Below are positions 63,698 to 64,000 of a DNA stretch of 64,000 nt, piece by piece. The notes below the pieces were generated by a model, which searched no databases, was not told the DNA's origin, and saw only the letters and a program-made list of their open reading frames with translations. Position numbers and translations under genes: made by a program. Numbering within the stretch: the first letter of the stretch is position 1; the number at the start of each line of letters is the position of its first letter. Origin of the DNA: an uncultured Shewanella sp. (GTDB lineage Bacteria; Pseudomonadota; Gammaproteobacteria; Enterobacterales; Shewanellaceae). Where the stretch lies: the NCBI RefSeq assembly GCF_947501665.1, contig NZ_CANMWS010000019.1:62001-126000 (forward strand), read 5' to 3'.

Positions 63698-64000
63698 AGT
63701 TTCATATGTGAAGTTTGTATGATTAACCGACAAATATGTCGTTAGCGATTAATATAACAGCAGTCGAACCCTTTTTTGACATTATTACTTGTCAACAGTG
63801 GGGGAGATGGTTATATTGCAGCACGAATTCAAAGGCAGTCTCATTAACTTAATGAGGGCTACGAATTTAGTTTTACAATCGGACGTGTGAATGGAGCAGT
63901 TTGGTAGCTGGTTAGTCGAACTCAACTCTTTATAAAGAGATTGGCGAAGGTCGTTGCTAAGTCTTAACTTGTAAAGTGTTAGAAAGTAATCCAGCTCACG
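63698..64000. other. window end, nothing recognised
   Basis: About 300 bases with no long frame or RNA gene that I can identify. Confidence 0.4.

Overview
The window looks like chromosome of a marine gammaproteobacterium, most probably Shewanella or a close relative. The grounds are the gene orders lpoA-yraN-diaA-dolP and ubiD-fre, a Vibrio cholerae-type type VI secretion (T6SS) cluster, moderate A+T content and many short dispersed repeats. The assignment is from protein character and gene order only; no database search was possible.

Left part (1-26 kb). The minus strand carries the envelope/housekeeping block dolP (cut by the window edge), a DiaA/GmhA-type SIS protein, yraN and lpoA. Divergent to it are rsmI and the RNase P RNA gene, whose predicted promoter lies partly inside the end of a decayed MITE. 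Next come an NTF2-like protein, tRNA-Lys(UUU), a secreted zinc peptidase, cytochrome b561, two small exported proteins, an AraC-type regulator with azlCD, and fre/ubiD. An intact 311-bp MITE follows ubiD. Accessory genes then follow: a Gly/Tyr-rich secreted protein, a CatB/Vat-like acetyltransferase, yjjG and tRNA-Ser(UGA). Beyond this tRNA lie several decayed 3' copies of it around a lipoprotein gene. The block ends with two tandem alpha/beta-hydrolase paralogues that both lack the nucleophilic serine, a CPBP protease and a C-terminally truncated homocysteine methyltransferase.

Middle part (26.2-51.2 kb). A complete V. cholerae-like T6SS cluster runs on the plus strand: tssB-tssC-tssE-tssF-tssG-tagH-tssJ-tssK-tssL-clpV-vasH-vasI-tssA-tssM-vasL, then hcp, vgrG and a DUF4123 adaptor. 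Most genes are closely spaced or overlap. VasH is a sigma-54 enhancer-binding activator. A textbook sigma-54 promoter lies upstream of hcp, preceded by three TGAGCAA half-sites spaced exactly 21 bp apart, a strong candidate for the VasH enhancer. A partial tandem duplication of the 5' end of tssL keeps an open frame.

Right part (51.2-63 kb). A 1271-residue LysM protein, the presumed VgrG cargo effector, is followed by a membrane-anchored Sel1/TPR-like protein, the presumed immunity protein. An array of decaying or diversifying modules follows: a displaced effector C-terminal piece with a second immunity-like gene, a third immunity-like gene broken in a poly-A tract, two copies of an unknown gene whose start codon and first 22 codons lie inside a MITE, and a DUF6708-like membrane protein split by a run of seven G. 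The array looks like a polymorphic effector/immunity locus grown by segmental duplication. An Hsp20 gene with a sigma-32-like promoter closes the window; the last 300 bases hold nothing recognisable.
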